Below, one piece after another: positions 1 to 11,574 of a DNA stretch of 64,000 nt. Each line of letters begins with the position of its first letter. Positions within the stretch are counted from its first letter, which is position 1. The position numbers and the translations under genes are program-made. The notes under the pieces are model-generated. The model worked only from the letters and a program-made list of their open reading frames with translations, searched no databases and was not told where the DNA came from. Source of the stretch: Malaya genurostris (Eukaryota > Arthropoda > Insecta > Diptera > Culicidae); NCBI RefSeq assembly GCF_030247185.1, contig NC_080572.1:123690928-123754927 (forward strand), written 5' to 3'.

Positions 1-329
1 TCCAAGAAAATATAATTTGAAACGGGAAAATAGCAAAAAACCGATCACTTTACGGTACTGTCCTCAGCCCTTAAACCGAATAGCATGTACCATTCGACTA
101 ATTTTTTCAAGATTTTTGTGTTTTTGAGTACGCTTATATGTGTGCAGTGGCATACCGGGAACATTTGAAACCCGGGGCAAAATAAGATTTGCCGCCTTCA
201 TCGTTGGTTTAGTGATAAAAAAAAAAGCTGAACTCCATTCTCCGGAAAGATGACTTGAACGAGCAAAAAAAAATGTCCCAAGGATTCGTTTACCGCCGTC
301 ATAGAAACGTTGAGCTCGGGGCGAATGCC
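1..329. other. No recognised feature
   Basis: AT-rich sequence with no convincing coding frame, splice pair or terminal repeats. The open frame on the minus strand here has no recognisable domain. The stretch runs into an old repeat that starts near position 330. Confidence 0.5.
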
Positions 330-840
330 CCGACGTTTCGATTTTAACACAGTTCGTTTTTAGCAACATAATCGTTCCAACATAACATATGTATCAGAAA
401 GATGGCAGTATTTTAAAATTAAAAACAATTCCATATTTATATTGATTTATACTGCTTGCAGCAATAATTGCTGGAAGAACACAGCTTCTAATATCCATAT
501 ACCTGCCATTCGAAGAAGTTGGCGAGATATGCAAATTTGAGTGTGAAAAAAAATTTTTTATTTATTTTTCTCGGAGATGGTTTAACTGATCTCTACACAC
601 TCATATGAACAGTCCTATGCTCCCATATAAGGTTTCTGAATCACATTTGGATCCGCCTTCTTGTTTCGTAACTACAGGATGATATATGTAATGAAATAAA
701 ATAATGTCATCCATCTAATATTCAAATGAAAGATCTTTAGGTCCCATAAAAACTGTTTGTTTTTTTTATCAGATCCGATATCCGGTTCAGAAGATACAGG
801 ATGATTAGTATAAAAATTTCACATAAGTTTATGAGGTTTA
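330..840 (+). repeat. Old dispersed repeat X, copy 1, left part
   Basis: This segment matches 57590-58106 along its length, with frequent substitutions. Shared landmarks include the stretch ending in GGTTTA just before position 841 and the phrase TACAGGATGATTAGTATAAA. The copy is interrupted at 840 by a Harbinger-like element and resumes at 2581. No coding frame is preserved. Related, more decayed pieces lie at 14770-15277 and 16420-16570. Confidence 0.75.
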
Positions 841-2577
<1,737 letters not shown>

Positions 2578-2580
2578 TTA

Positions 2581-3310
2581 TCGGGTTCACAGATTTTGAG
2601 AGTCGATGACCAAATAAACTTATTTCAGTTTTACCGGTATTCGGTTTTCGATCCCGGAAGGTGCTCACACATTTTTTGGGAACGCACAACAAATTTCGAA
2701 CCTAATGAAATGGTTTTCAATCCATTAGGCGAATTTAACTGTCTTCGGCTACACCGATTTCCGAATTCCGTGTCCGAAAGTATCGGAAATAGAGGAGCTA
2801 AAAGAAGGCCAAAACGAACTTAATAAACAAAAATTGAAATTGTAATGGTGATCCCATACAAAATTGGCGAATTTTATCCGATTTCGACTTTCAATTTTGA
2901 AATTACAGAGTGATGAGTTTTTAAAATTCAAATCGTCATTTTTTTTTTGTTTAAAGATATGTTTATTAAATCACACTACAAAAGTTTTTCGATGCCAAGG
3001 GCATTTCTTATAGGTATCTAGGAAATAATTCTGGGAATCTCGCATCCAGCTGGTGTTCTTTCATGACTGGTAGATGGGATCACGAGGAATTGTCCAGGTG
3101 ATGTTGGTACCTCGACAAACTGTCATAGAAGTTGACGATACCAAAAAATGTTCAAAGTTGGACTCAAAACCATGGACATACGAATTATTTTTAGTTATGC
3201 TGGTCTCTGAACACCGTTTCTGAAAGTACCATAAATAATGATAAAAACTTTGAAGACGAACTCACTTCTAAATCTCATGAAATGCTTAATCCATTGTTAC
3301 GGGATTAGAT
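2581..3310 (+). repeat. Old dispersed repeat X, copy 1, right part
   Basis: This continues the copy interrupted at 840 and aligns with 58107-58740 (TCGGGTT, then CAGATTT, then a Gly-Tyr-like phrase TTCGGC near the middle). It is strongly diverged. Short open frames on both strands have no domain and are not called. Confidence 0.65.
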
Positions 3311-3371
3311 TAAAAGGAATAATTTTATGGTTTTATACAATTTCTACCCTTTTTACATTTTTTTTAGAAAT

Positions 3372-3815
3372 ATCAAAATAGGTATAGCATTCGCTCAAAC
3401 TTTGGATAACTTTTCCGAGGCCCGGAGGTCCGAGTGTCACATACTAATCGATTCAGCTCGAAGAACTGAGCAAATGTCTGTGTGTGCCAAATTAGAAGGA
3501 GTGTTTCTCAGAATTGGCTGAACCGATTGTGACTAAACAGATTGTAAAGAAAAGGTCTTCCAAGAAGTATTTACGCTATTGTGTTTGTTTTTAGATTTTA
3601 TGATTACTGTTCGAGCTATTCAAACTTTTATGTTAAAAATTCAGTTTTTTGACAATGACTGTCACATTCGGTCTCGTAAACCAAACATAATTCGGCACTT
3701 AAGTTCTACACGGTAACAGCTGTCAAATAAGCCATATATTGTTAAAATCCGTTTATTTTTAACGGACATATCAATATTTTTGTGTAAGGGACTTTACCTT
3801 ACTATTTCAGCACTC
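3372..3815 (+). repeat. Old dispersed repeat Y, copy 1
   Basis: This shares ordered landmarks with 4290-4715 and 56935-57475: TTTTCCGAGGCCCGGAGG, CGATTCAGCTCGA, GACTGTCACA after CAGTTTTTTGACA, and TTTTTAACGGA before ATTTTTGTGTAA. The family carries a GT-rich spot that became a long (GT)n in the third copy. It is non-coding, and the class is unknown. Confidence 0.75.
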
Positions 3816-4289
3816 AGTGGTCGCAATTACACCAAAACGCATTTTTTGTATACGAACCAGAAGTTGATTTTGGAGCCTAAAAAAGAATCTTTGATTGGAA
3901 TTGTTCCCTTCTCTTAATATAGAGTAAAAATTTCTGAAGTGGCCCCCCCATTTTTCACGAGGGTGCCGATTTTTCAATAAGTGTTTTTGTTTTGTAGTAG
4001 TGGTATCTACAAGCATTTTCGTAAAATATTTCGTCAAAATTCGAAATTTTTATACTAGTTTTAGTTATAGAATATTTAAACACCTTTTTGTTGTATTGCT
4101 TCCTGAAACTTATGTTCTTTTTCGAATTATACGAAACTTTGAAAATAGATAAACCTCTATTTCTGTCATAGAATCTAAAAAAAAATTTGAATAGAAATAA
4201 ATTAATGATTAATTTTACTAAACTTTTTATTTGATTTTTCCAAAAAAAAACGATATTAAAGTACCTTCTTCACACGATTTTTGTTACTT
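3816..4289. other. No recognised feature between two Y repeats
   Basis: AT-rich spacer without terminal repeats or a credible coding frame. The minus-strand open frame at 3807-4037 has no recognisable motif. Confidence 0.5.
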
Positions 4290-4715
4290 ACTATATGAAC
4301 TGAGCGAATTTCCGAGTGTGTATGCCTGTGTGAGTTGAATGTTGTTAGCAAAGCGGTGGAGATCTCAGAAATGACTGGACGGATTGTGATCAAACTAGTT
4401 GCAAATTGAAAGTCTTAACGGCGACCTAAACTCTATGAATGTTTTTGAGATCGGATGTTTACTTTTCGAGTTGTACGATGGTTTATGTGAAAATTTTCAG
4501 TTTTTTGACAATACCTGTCACAATTGTCCTTGAAATCCATGTGAAATCTAAGTCTCAAAACATATTTTGTTTGTTCTGAGACTTAGATTTCACATGGTAA
4601 TAACTATCCAACAACCCGTAGACTGTTCAAATCCGTCCATTTTTAGCAAAAATAGGGATATTTTTGTGTAAGCGGCTTTTCTTCCTATTCCAGCAGTAGG
4701 AGTTTTTTGCTTGAG
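4290..4715 (+). repeat. Old dispersed repeat Y, copy 2
   Basis: A diverged copy of the family at 3372-3815 and 56935-57475. It shares GAGATCGGATGTTTACTTTT, CAGTTTTTTGACAATACCTG and CCTATTCCAGCAGTA with the third copy. It differs from both relatives by a perfect inverted repeat at 4537-4597. Confidence 0.75.
4537..4597. repeat. Perfect 21-bp inverted repeat with 19-bp loop
   Basis: The arm at 4537-4557 begins CCATGTGAAATC, and 4577-4597 is its exact reverse complement, ending GATTTCACATGG. A transcript from either strand would form a 21-bp uninterrupted stem with a 19-nt loop. The third Y copy at 57300-57365 keeps only part of one arm, so the hairpin is specific to this copy. Confidence 0.9.
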
Positions 4716-4739
4716 AGCAAAGTATAACAAGATTTTCAA

Positions 4740-4882
4740 TACTGTTGTATGCATTTGTTTCTAAGCCCCAAATAAACTTGTTCGGGTCTAGAAAAACTTT
4801 CGACTGTATGCACGGAGTTGGAAATTAAACTCCGTTAGGCTGCATGAATCAGAACAAATTGACTCAAATGGCACGTTCCCCT
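4740..4882 (-). mobile_element. Feilai-like tRNA-derived SINE, diverged
   Basis: Read on the minus strand, it begins GGGGAACGTGCC, passes through a decayed box B (GGAGTTTAATTTCC) and continues with an ACCCGAACAAG-type body. It lines up with the better preserved copy at 29977-30130. The T-rich left edge would be the 3' tail. Divergence is considerable and I see no target-site duplication. Confidence 0.6.
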
Positions 4883-5373
4883 TTATATTTGGAGATTTGT
4901 GCCTTAGATTGCGATTGACTTCAATTTCGAAGTTTTACGGAAACTTCATTCGAGGCCTCGAAACCAGAATATAGCAAAATAGACGATACAATCAATGAAA
5001 CTTTTTCAATTCACCAAAAAAAATGCGTTCAAAACTCACCTACATATAAGAATATTGAAATTATTCAGTGTCACTAACAAAACTTATACCCAAATCAGAG
5101 TTGGTAAAACTTGTGCCCGTACAAATGATTTTACAAAATCATATTTGAACTAACTTCACCATCTCACGTTGATGTCAGCCGGTGATGATTTAAGATCAAA
5201 ACAACGAAAAGTACCATTTCCTACAAATACACTTTTATGTCTCTTGTGTTAGTGGTTAATTTCTATTTTGAATATTTGAGTTCATCAAAATCTCGATACT
5301 AATCCTATTTTCATTTGGGAATGCGTGATAATTTCGCATTTCGAATGATTTGTGTCACCGATAATTCAATTAC
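4883..5373. other. Intron of the K2P channel gene, no other feature
   Basis: This lies downstream (minus-strand sense) of the exon ending at 5374. I found no second pore motif on the minus strand from here to the left edge, so the next exon is outside the window or too small to see. Confidence 0.5.
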
Positions 5374-5511
5374 CTGCAATCTGCTTCTGAATAGGCGTGG
5401 GCTATGCCTGGATCATAGTAGGGATCGAATCCGGAATCAGCCGAGCGTTGTGAATTCCGCACAGAACGTCGGATACTGGTTCCTGCCGGTTGCGACCGCA
5501 TCGAGCTCCGC
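5374..5511 (-). CDS. Two-pore-domain K+ channel, linker exon after TM2
   Basis: This is an internal exon of the K2P channel gene whose previous exons are at 5895-5993 and 6525-6651. The acceptor is TTTTTCCAG before 5511 and the donor is GCAG|GTAATT after 5374. The frame enters in phase 2, completing a Gly codon, and leaves in phase 2. The peptide is RSSMRSQPAGTSIRRSVRNS followed by QRSADSGFDPYYDPGIAHAY and SEADC. It is basic and Ser/Arg-rich, fitting the cytoplasmic loop between TM2 and TM3 of insect K2P channels. RRSVRNSQRS resembles kinase target motifs; that regulation is inference. The second pore would follow in later exons, which are not visible. Splice phase agreement across three exons is the main support. 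Confidence 0.82.
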
Positions 5512-5894
5512 CTGGAAAAATAAATAGAGAACGATAAAACAATAGTCAGCCATCGTCCGGAGTGTTATTGCTTTATCTTAGCTCTGGTTGAAGATGGAAA
5601 AACGGGACCTTTCTTTATCGAGTGTTACCTTTGTTATTTCCACGAGATCAAGGCTCTACTGTTCGGATGCAAGTTTACTTTCCAGGGCACATTCATTCAT
5701 GCGCATGAAATTATATTTGGCTCGCAAGTAAACATTGAACCAAAAAAGGAGCAAAAGGATATCTAATATGCGGTGAAACCCAACGAAAGAGTAATCTAAG
5801 GTAAAGCATCGTTCCAATTTTAAAGAAAACTAAGTGGAATCCAAGGTAGAGTGATCTTGTGTAAATTCTCATTTCCTAATACTTTATATCTCAC

Positions 5895-5993
5895 CCTTGT
5901 CGGATTGTACCCCGTCCAGTGCGGCTTCGCTTTGAGTTGGTTCGCTTGGGCTCTCGAGTACACACGTAGCAGCAAACCCGCCAGTAGAGGAAC
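5895..5993 (-). CDS. Two-pore-domain K+ channel, exon after TM2
   Basis: The exon is bounded by TTTTCTGCACAG|G and AAGG|GTGAGA. Its first base completes the split Arg codon left by the upstream exon, giving FLYWRVCCYVCTREPKRTNS then KRSRTGRGTIRQ. An aromatic/Cys-rich start (FLYWRVCCYVC) directly after TM2 is what I expect at the membrane exit of insect K2P channels of the sandman-like kind. A second frame here is hydrophobic (VPLLAGLLLRVYSRAQ), but it does not match the phase of the neighbouring exons. The introns are 531 bp upstream and 383 bp downstream. Confidence 0.88.
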
Positions 5994-6524
5994 CTGTGCA
6001 GAAAACGTAAGAATGTAAGAAGAAATACCTACTAAGATATCAAGAAACATTAGGATCAGAAGAGAAATAACAGGATTTCGCAAAAAAAAAAAGATTTCAG
6101 AACGGATACGGCATAAAAATTATCATAAGCGCTATATCTGGGAAGCTTTCGAAGGTGGGAGTGAGAACTCAGCCTGGTGGTTCTTGGTGGTTCAGATGTC
6201 GCCGGTATATGCAAATGTTTTGATGGGATGATGGTAAATCTATAAAAACGAATCCCATTTTACGTTCAGATGTGATACTACAATCAGTTGAAATATATAG
6301 TCATTGAAATATATTTACATGTGGTTTGCTCAAATGTTTAACCGGGCAACTAAACGCAATCATCGACGAATGTAACTCACGCATAAACCCAGAAATGTGT
6401 TTTATTGTTAGGTAAACTGTAGCATTGAGTTTAAGATAATATAGATTGTCGAATAAGTAAATCAGAATACACGCTAGGCAATCTATACCATCAAACGCAA
6501 CATAAAAACTGAGTCCCTGATTAC

Positions 6525-6651
6525 CTAAATGAGCTAGCCATTATGTCGCCGATGTTGGATAGACACAGCAGCATCAACGGAATTCCCAAGATAGCGTAAA
6601 AGATTGTTGATATCTTACCCATGTGCGTCTTTGGTGCAATATGTCCGTAGC
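6525..6651 (-). CDS. Two-pore-domain K+ channel, P1 filter and TM2 exon
   Basis: The exon follows CTTTATAG| and ends AG|GTAATC. It opens with GC, the last two bases of the first Gly codon of the filter, then reads YGHIAPKTHMGKISTIFYAI and LGIPLMLLCLSNIGDIMASS F. GYGHIAPKT is the first pore signature, and YAILGIPLMLLCLSNIGD is TM2. A phase-1 intron inside the first GYG codon is a well-known shared position in animal K2P genes, which makes this call strong. These channels carry background K+ current at the plasma membrane. The upstream exon with TM1 and the start of P1 should end in a lone G after a Thr-Ile pair. I did not find it in the remaining 57 kb, so intron 1 is long. No internal stop or frameshift is seen. 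Confidence 0.93.
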
Positions 6652-7180
6652 CTATAAAGCAGAGAGTATGAAAAACGTTATAATTTTTTTCAAAGCGAAA
6701 CACTGTGAATGGAACGATGAAAACTCATTTCATCGGATATGCTACTTCGCCCTCAAACGAATTCCATTCTGCAGACGATTGCGACGCTAAACGGTTATGT
6801 CAATCGCTATAAAACAAAGTCAAATTTCATCTCCATTAAAATCCATTTACATTTCCTTTTTTCCATCTCATATGAAGGCCATTTATTGGTATGCGTTGGA
6901 TAATATTTTCATTTTTCCGAAATTGCCACCTGGTTGGAATTTTGGGATGATTGTCGAGGGTAACGCCAAGTAATTTTCGCAGATAACAATCACAATTATA
7001 TTCACATTATAATTACCATAAAAGGTACCAATTAGATTCCTGATATTTTCAACTATTAAGAAAGACAATTAAATAGTCACCATGCCAAATGGTTTAGAAC
7101 GCACTTCAAGCCTCACATCCCGATCAATATATCGTATCTAAACTATTTCTCTTTTTGATACTTGTTAGAAAATTTTGATA
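6652..7180. other. Intronic sequence upstream of the K2P P1 exon
   Basis: I see no exon with a donor ending in the split Gly codon, and no repeats. The minus-strand open frame at 6883-7068 lacks motifs. Confidence 0.45.
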
Positions 7181-7307
7181 TATTATTTATTTATTCATTT
7201 ATTTATATATTTATTTATATATTTATTTATTTGTTTATTTATTTATTTATTTGTATATTTATTTATATATTTATTTATTTATTTATTTGTTTATTTATTT
7301 ATTTTGA
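7181..7307. repeat. (TTTA)n microsatellite, imperfect
   Basis: About 125 bp of ATTT units with TATA and GTTT variants, inside the large K2P intron region. It produces artificial Phe/Ile/Tyr frames in two phases. Confidence 0.95.
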
Positions 7308-7439
7308 AGCAGGGAAAAGCCCGATGGAGATGCGATTGGACAATCTCTTCAGCAGGCATAAAACCTCCTCATCATTTTTATCAATAGATTACAATGATCC
7401 AACAAATACATTTGGACTTAACACTAACTAATGTTAGCC

Positions 7440-7990
7440 TTAGAGACGATTCTTGAAATTAAGTGTTGAATCCAACAGAACTCTTAAGTCCTTAACAGCC
7501 GATTCTCGTTTGAGAATAGTCTGGAAAATGATGTAGTCGAATACATCTAATTTTCGTTTTCGTGAGAAAGAAATTACGGAACATTTTGAAGCGTTCAAGA
7601 CCATTCTATTGAGGTCGCACCAACTGGAGAAGATTTCTAACTGTTTCTGCAGGAATCTTCCATCTTCCAGGTCTTCAATAGGATGGTACAATTTAAAATC
7701 ATCGGCGAATGATAGTTTTTTACATTGCAGTGCAAGGTTCAAATCATTCAGATACATAAAAAATCAAAAGAGTCCAAGGTGACTACCTTGAGGTACCCCC
7801 GAGTTAGTAAGAAAGGGTGCGGCTGTGCAGTCACCGATTGTAACTATCATAGTACGGTTAATCAAATAAGACTGTAGCCAGTTCAAAAAAAGACCACTAA
7901 ATCAAAATCTTCTTAGTTTAGCAATAGCTATTTGGTAATTTAATTTAGTCGGAGAAGTCGGTATCTTTAACTGCTAACCAGACCAGACTT
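7440..7990 (-). pseudogene. Non-LTR retrotransposon reverse transcriptase fragment
   Basis: On the minus strand the peptide from about 7757 down reads MYLNDLNLALQCKKLSFADD then FKLYHPIEDLEDG, and includes SSWCDLNRMVLNASKCSVIS. FADD is the catalytic box of LINE reverse transcriptases, and the W-C-x4-LN-x-SKC spacing is usual for the thumb side of Jockey/CR1-group elements. Just upstream in sense, a decayed GVPQGSHLG phrase (7770-7800) is the preceding conserved block, now in another frame. No endonuclease or tail is present, so this is a short 5'- and 3'-truncated relic. The exact clade is uncertain. Confidence 0.8.
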
Positions 7991-8087
7991 ATATCAGCAG
8001 TTGCTATGAAAAAAGTTTTTTGTTATTAACTTCCGAGACATGCGAAACTCATTACAATAGAACTATTATTCTATTATTAATTTGTTG

Positions 8088-9064
8088 ATGTGGGACACAT
8101 CTTCATTTTCTATATAGGGGTGCAAATCAGAAACTAAAGGAAAAATACACGTAGAAATGTGGTCAGGTTTTAAACACTTACAGCTCAGTCTATTTTGTAT
8201 CAATTATTAATATTATTTCATCATATGATTGGAAATAGTTCGATTTGAATGTATCAAGCCACGTATTTTCAATTATATATAATGGAAATTTTGATTAGTA
8301 GCGAGCAGTGTCCTTTTTTGTCTGCTAAAAATCTCCGGCATACCGGACTTCCCTGCCATAGACGACGGTTTTGTAGGAGTAAGCGATATATCAATTGGAA
8401 AGCATCGCTCTGTTTGGTCAATCGATGCAAAAGCGAAGCTGTTGGAAGTACGCGAATTTATAAATATAAGCGAAATTATAGCTAACGTTTCAGTCTACGT
8501 GTAGCACAGCGTTGCCAGGTCATTTTTCCAAAAATCTGTATTCGGCGCAAAAATCTATCGGTATCAGAATCTCGTCAACATAAGTTCACAGAAATGTCAC
8601 CAAAGATCATTTTGGTGAGCAAAAAAAAAGGTCTCGTAGCAACCTTTTCTCCTGTCTATCCATGCTATCAACAAAAATCGGTATTTATCTGTACGATCCG
8701 TAAATTATCGGTATTTTGGGAGAACATATCTGTATTGTGGTATAGAGGTCAAATATCTGTATAAATCGGTATGCCTGGCAACGTTGGTGTAGCATGCTAG
8801 AGGTAGGTTGTTGCTAGACAGCAAGACAAAAAGTGCTATAAAACTATTTTTGAAGAATTAATTGGTATACTCTGATCTTGTGTCATTCAAGCTCGGATGA
8901 AATTCCGTGTTGTGTCGTTCTTGCCTGAGAAATTGACAACAGGGTAAATTTTGAGTGCCTAAGATTAATTTCTAGTTTTTATACGAAGAACTCTTTTAAT
9001 AATGAGAAAAAGTTTATCGCTTCAACGCTATAAAAATAACTGCGTGCATACAAAACTTGAACAC
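8088..9064. repeat. Dispersed repeat W, copy 1 (contains a hAT MITE)
   Basis: This aligns with 20008-20681 from GATGTGG(G/A)ACACATCTT through TACAAAACTTGAACAC. It is interrupted at 8507-8786 by a 280-bp MITE that copy 2 lacks. It lacks about 28 bp present near 20612-20640 of copy 2. There is no conserved reading frame. The ends do not form inverted repeats that I can see, so the class is unknown. Confidence 0.8.
8507..8786. mobile_element. hAT-type MITE, 280 bp
   Basis: The termini are CAGCGTTGCCAGG and its near-perfect inverse CCTGGCAACGTTG (12 of 13 match). It is flanked by the 8-bp duplication GTGTAGCA (8499-8506 and 8787-8794). The empty site in the second W copy reads GCGTAGCA (20367-20374). 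An 8-bp duplication with CAG...GTTGCC ends fits the hAT superfamily. The interior holds repeated ATCGGTAT and ATCTGTAT motifs and no coding frame, so it depends on a transposase supplied elsewhere. Confidence 0.88.
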
Positions 9065-9622
9065 AAGCTTGGTGAAGAGAAGCTTAAATATCGGTATCCG
9101 AATCGTAAGTGTGTAAAAAGATATAATTGCATACATTTGGGATATTGGTGTATTTTCGTCGGCTATAAAACAAATACAAATCAAGACAAACAATATTCGG
9201 TGTTGGTTCCTAATCTAAGCAAGCCATCGTGCAATTGCGGGTTCAAAAGTGTGACGATTGATTGAACTGTTTGATTGTAGATCATTAGAAAAATTGGTTG
9301 CCTTGTTCCACATCAATGGCTCGAACAACCCTATGGGGATGAACCTTGTAGTTTTTAACACCGGGGCGAGCACACAGCGTTACTACACCAGAAGTCTGCT
9401 AGCTGAAGTCATCAGTGTACACGCAAAGAACCATCTCGGATCTAAATGCAGATCCTGTTGATCGAGACAATTCAAAGCACTTTTCAGTGCCAGAGATCAT
9501 CATTAAGAATTAATTGAATGTTCTCTATTTCGTACTAAAAGCATCAGATGGAAGTAGACAAAGTTTGCACCGTCACTAATATATTCAATTACGACTCACG
9601 CAATGCGAAAATTTTATTATTA
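9065..9622. other. No recognised feature
   Basis: This stretch holds two open frames of 67-87 codons on the plus strand without domain, signal or splice support, and no second copy in the window. Confidence 0.45.
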
Positions 9623-10886
9623 ACAAATTCTGAATAAATACACTTTCCACTAACAGTTTACGTCATTTTTACATATCGGTTTAGAAATTTATATATGGAT
9701 ATATCGTAACACATGCGAAAAACATCTAAACAATTTGCAAGCAGTTTCAACAAGACTGTCCCTTTTAGCTTTTTAATGGATTGTTTTGCTTTGACACTTC
9801 TCATAAGTTTTTAGCTAATAAACTTGTTAATAAAACCAATTTCATTTTTGTTTTCATGGTCCTGTCCTTCAGTAATGATGGTGATAGATAAATAGAAACA
9901 AATTCTCTGATTTTAGTAACAAAATTTGTTGTCAATGAGAATCTCGTACTGGATTGAAATATTGCTGGTTTGTGTCCAGAATATTCGCCAACTAAACGCA
10001 TTCTCTAAAAATAAGAGTTTTTTTCAGCAAAGTAAATTCTCAATTTTAACTAATTTTATAGTTATTTTGGAAATTTTGTTGTTAAAATCAACAAATTCAA
10101 AAACAGTAATACGAATTAGGCGCAGAGCTAATTTCGGTCGTTCCGTGAGAGTACATTCTTAACTTCTCCGAAGGTTCTTACCAATTTGAAGCGCAAAGCT
10201 GCGAAAAAACAGGTTGCTGTCGAGCCGAAGCAAGCCAAAACATTGGCAAAACATCTGTCTGCTCATGAAGGAAAATCTCAGGCAAAGGAAAAGCGTGGAA
10301 AAGCGGCGGAAAATCTTCAGAAATACCGACAGTCGACATTTCTCTCTGAATAGAAAGGTAATCGAACAAAACGGCTGCTACTTTACTAAACAAATAATCC
10401 ATAAAAAAAATCCACGAAGAGTCTCTCTGTAACGATAGAGTAACCAATTTTAACTGAATAATAGCGAAATGAGTGATTGAACCATATTTTTTCGAGGTCA
10501 AACGAGCCACTTACTGTCAACTGCGACATTTATGAAGTCATGATAACCGATTTGTTATGCTAATTATGCACGGATAAAAATCCATTGCCGGAACCATGAT
10601 TAACAAGCGTAATGTCGTACTCAGACTTTGCTTATTGTGCGTAGAAAGCGAATGCATAACTTCTGATTCCAACAAAATGGTGTACTATGCCATGCTGCAC
10701 TCTCCACGGTGTATTCTTGGTCTCTTGGATGATATAAAAAAGGCGTGTGGGTAATGTCAGAGACATAACTGGATGTCGTGAATACGAAAAAACTGGTACA
10801 CTTCCGAGTATCAGTTAGTTGATCGATTGTGTAAATTGCGCAAGTTTTTTCTTTTCTCAATACTAGAATTTGAAACGATGCCTATA
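9623..10886. repeat. Large inverted repeat, arm 1 (1264 bp)
   Basis: This is the reverse complement of 11575-12838 with only a handful of differences seen by eye, such as G/A in the GATTTRTTATG phrase and C/T in the GGCAAAGG/GGCTAAGG phrase. Both arms have the same length. The arm carries, from left, the inner and right part of a CACGGAA-type MITE (to 10147), a possible pogo-like transposase tail (10148-10353) and about 530 bp of unassigned DNA with a TATA-like GATATAAAAAAGG at 10731. A transcript through both arms would form a very long hairpin. Confidence 0.93.
10148..10353 (+). pseudogene. Possible pogo-like transposase C-terminal tail, duplicate
   Basis: The frame reads STFLTSPKVLTNLKRKAAKK, then QVAVEPKQAKTLAKHLSAHE, then GKSQAKEKRGKAAENLQKYR to a TAG at 10351. 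It is the inverted duplicate of the tail at 12108-12316 and has no upstream coding part here, because the arm continues into a MITE. A Lys/Arg-rich end with STxLTSSP-like wording is typical of pogo/Tigger transposases, but there is no DDE core to confirm this. Confidence 0.4.
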
Positions 10887-11327
10887 TTGTATTTTATTTC
10901 TCCTGAAAAATACAGATTCAAATGTGGCGAATGGAAAGAATTTCTTAAAAAAATAACGCTAAAAATCCACATTTGTTTAAAACGTGTTTGGAGTGAGAGG
11001 GATTCAAAATCCGGTTTTGATTGGAAGCTGACGTGATATGTTTATGCTAAATTTTTCTATCATGTCTGGCATATTTTTTAAATATAGTTATTGATTATAA
11101 CGGTTTGTTTACTTATCTTGAACATGCTTCTGATGTTATTTGTTTTTCAAGAAACAAAAAAAAATCATCGATTGGTTGGGAACTCCTAGCACACTCGCCT
11201 TATTCACCAGACCAGGTGCCTATTTATTATCATCTCTTTTTTTCATTGATGCGACAAGCACTGCATAATTTTGAATAATTGATTTTATCATTTTAAAATT
11301 CTTTATGAAATGTATTATAATAATAAT

Positions 11328-11416
<89 letters not shown>

Positions 11417-11574
11417 ATTAAATTACTTTTGCATTACTTTGAAGTTTTCAAAAAATATAAACTATAAATTTGTTGTACTTTGCCTATATGAGCAACTTAA
11501 AAAGAAATTGTTTCAAGTTTAGAATATACAGTTTTGAAATAGTAACTATTTAATGTAACTAATCTGTACTCTAG
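10887..11574. other. 688-bp spacer between inverted repeat arms
   Basis: Unique AT-rich DNA carrying the microsatellite at 11315-11420. There is no coding frame of interest. Confidence 0.8.
11315..11420. repeat. (AAT)n-(ATT)n self-complementary microsatellite
   Basis: A run of AAT/ATA triplets switches at about 11368 to ATT triplets, so the tract is itself an inverted repeat of about 45 bp per side. It sits in the spacer of the larger inverted repeat, offset from its centre by about 140 bp. Confidence 0.95.

Noticed and set aside
5820..6083. Hydrophobic minus-strand frame VPLLAGLLLRVYSRAQ
   Set aside because: Wrong phase of the K2P exon at 5895-5993; the neighbouring exons require the FLYWRVCCYVC frame.
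8249..8485. 78-codon plus-strand frame
   Set aside because: Part of repeat W; the other copy (20180-20386) has a different, shifted frame.
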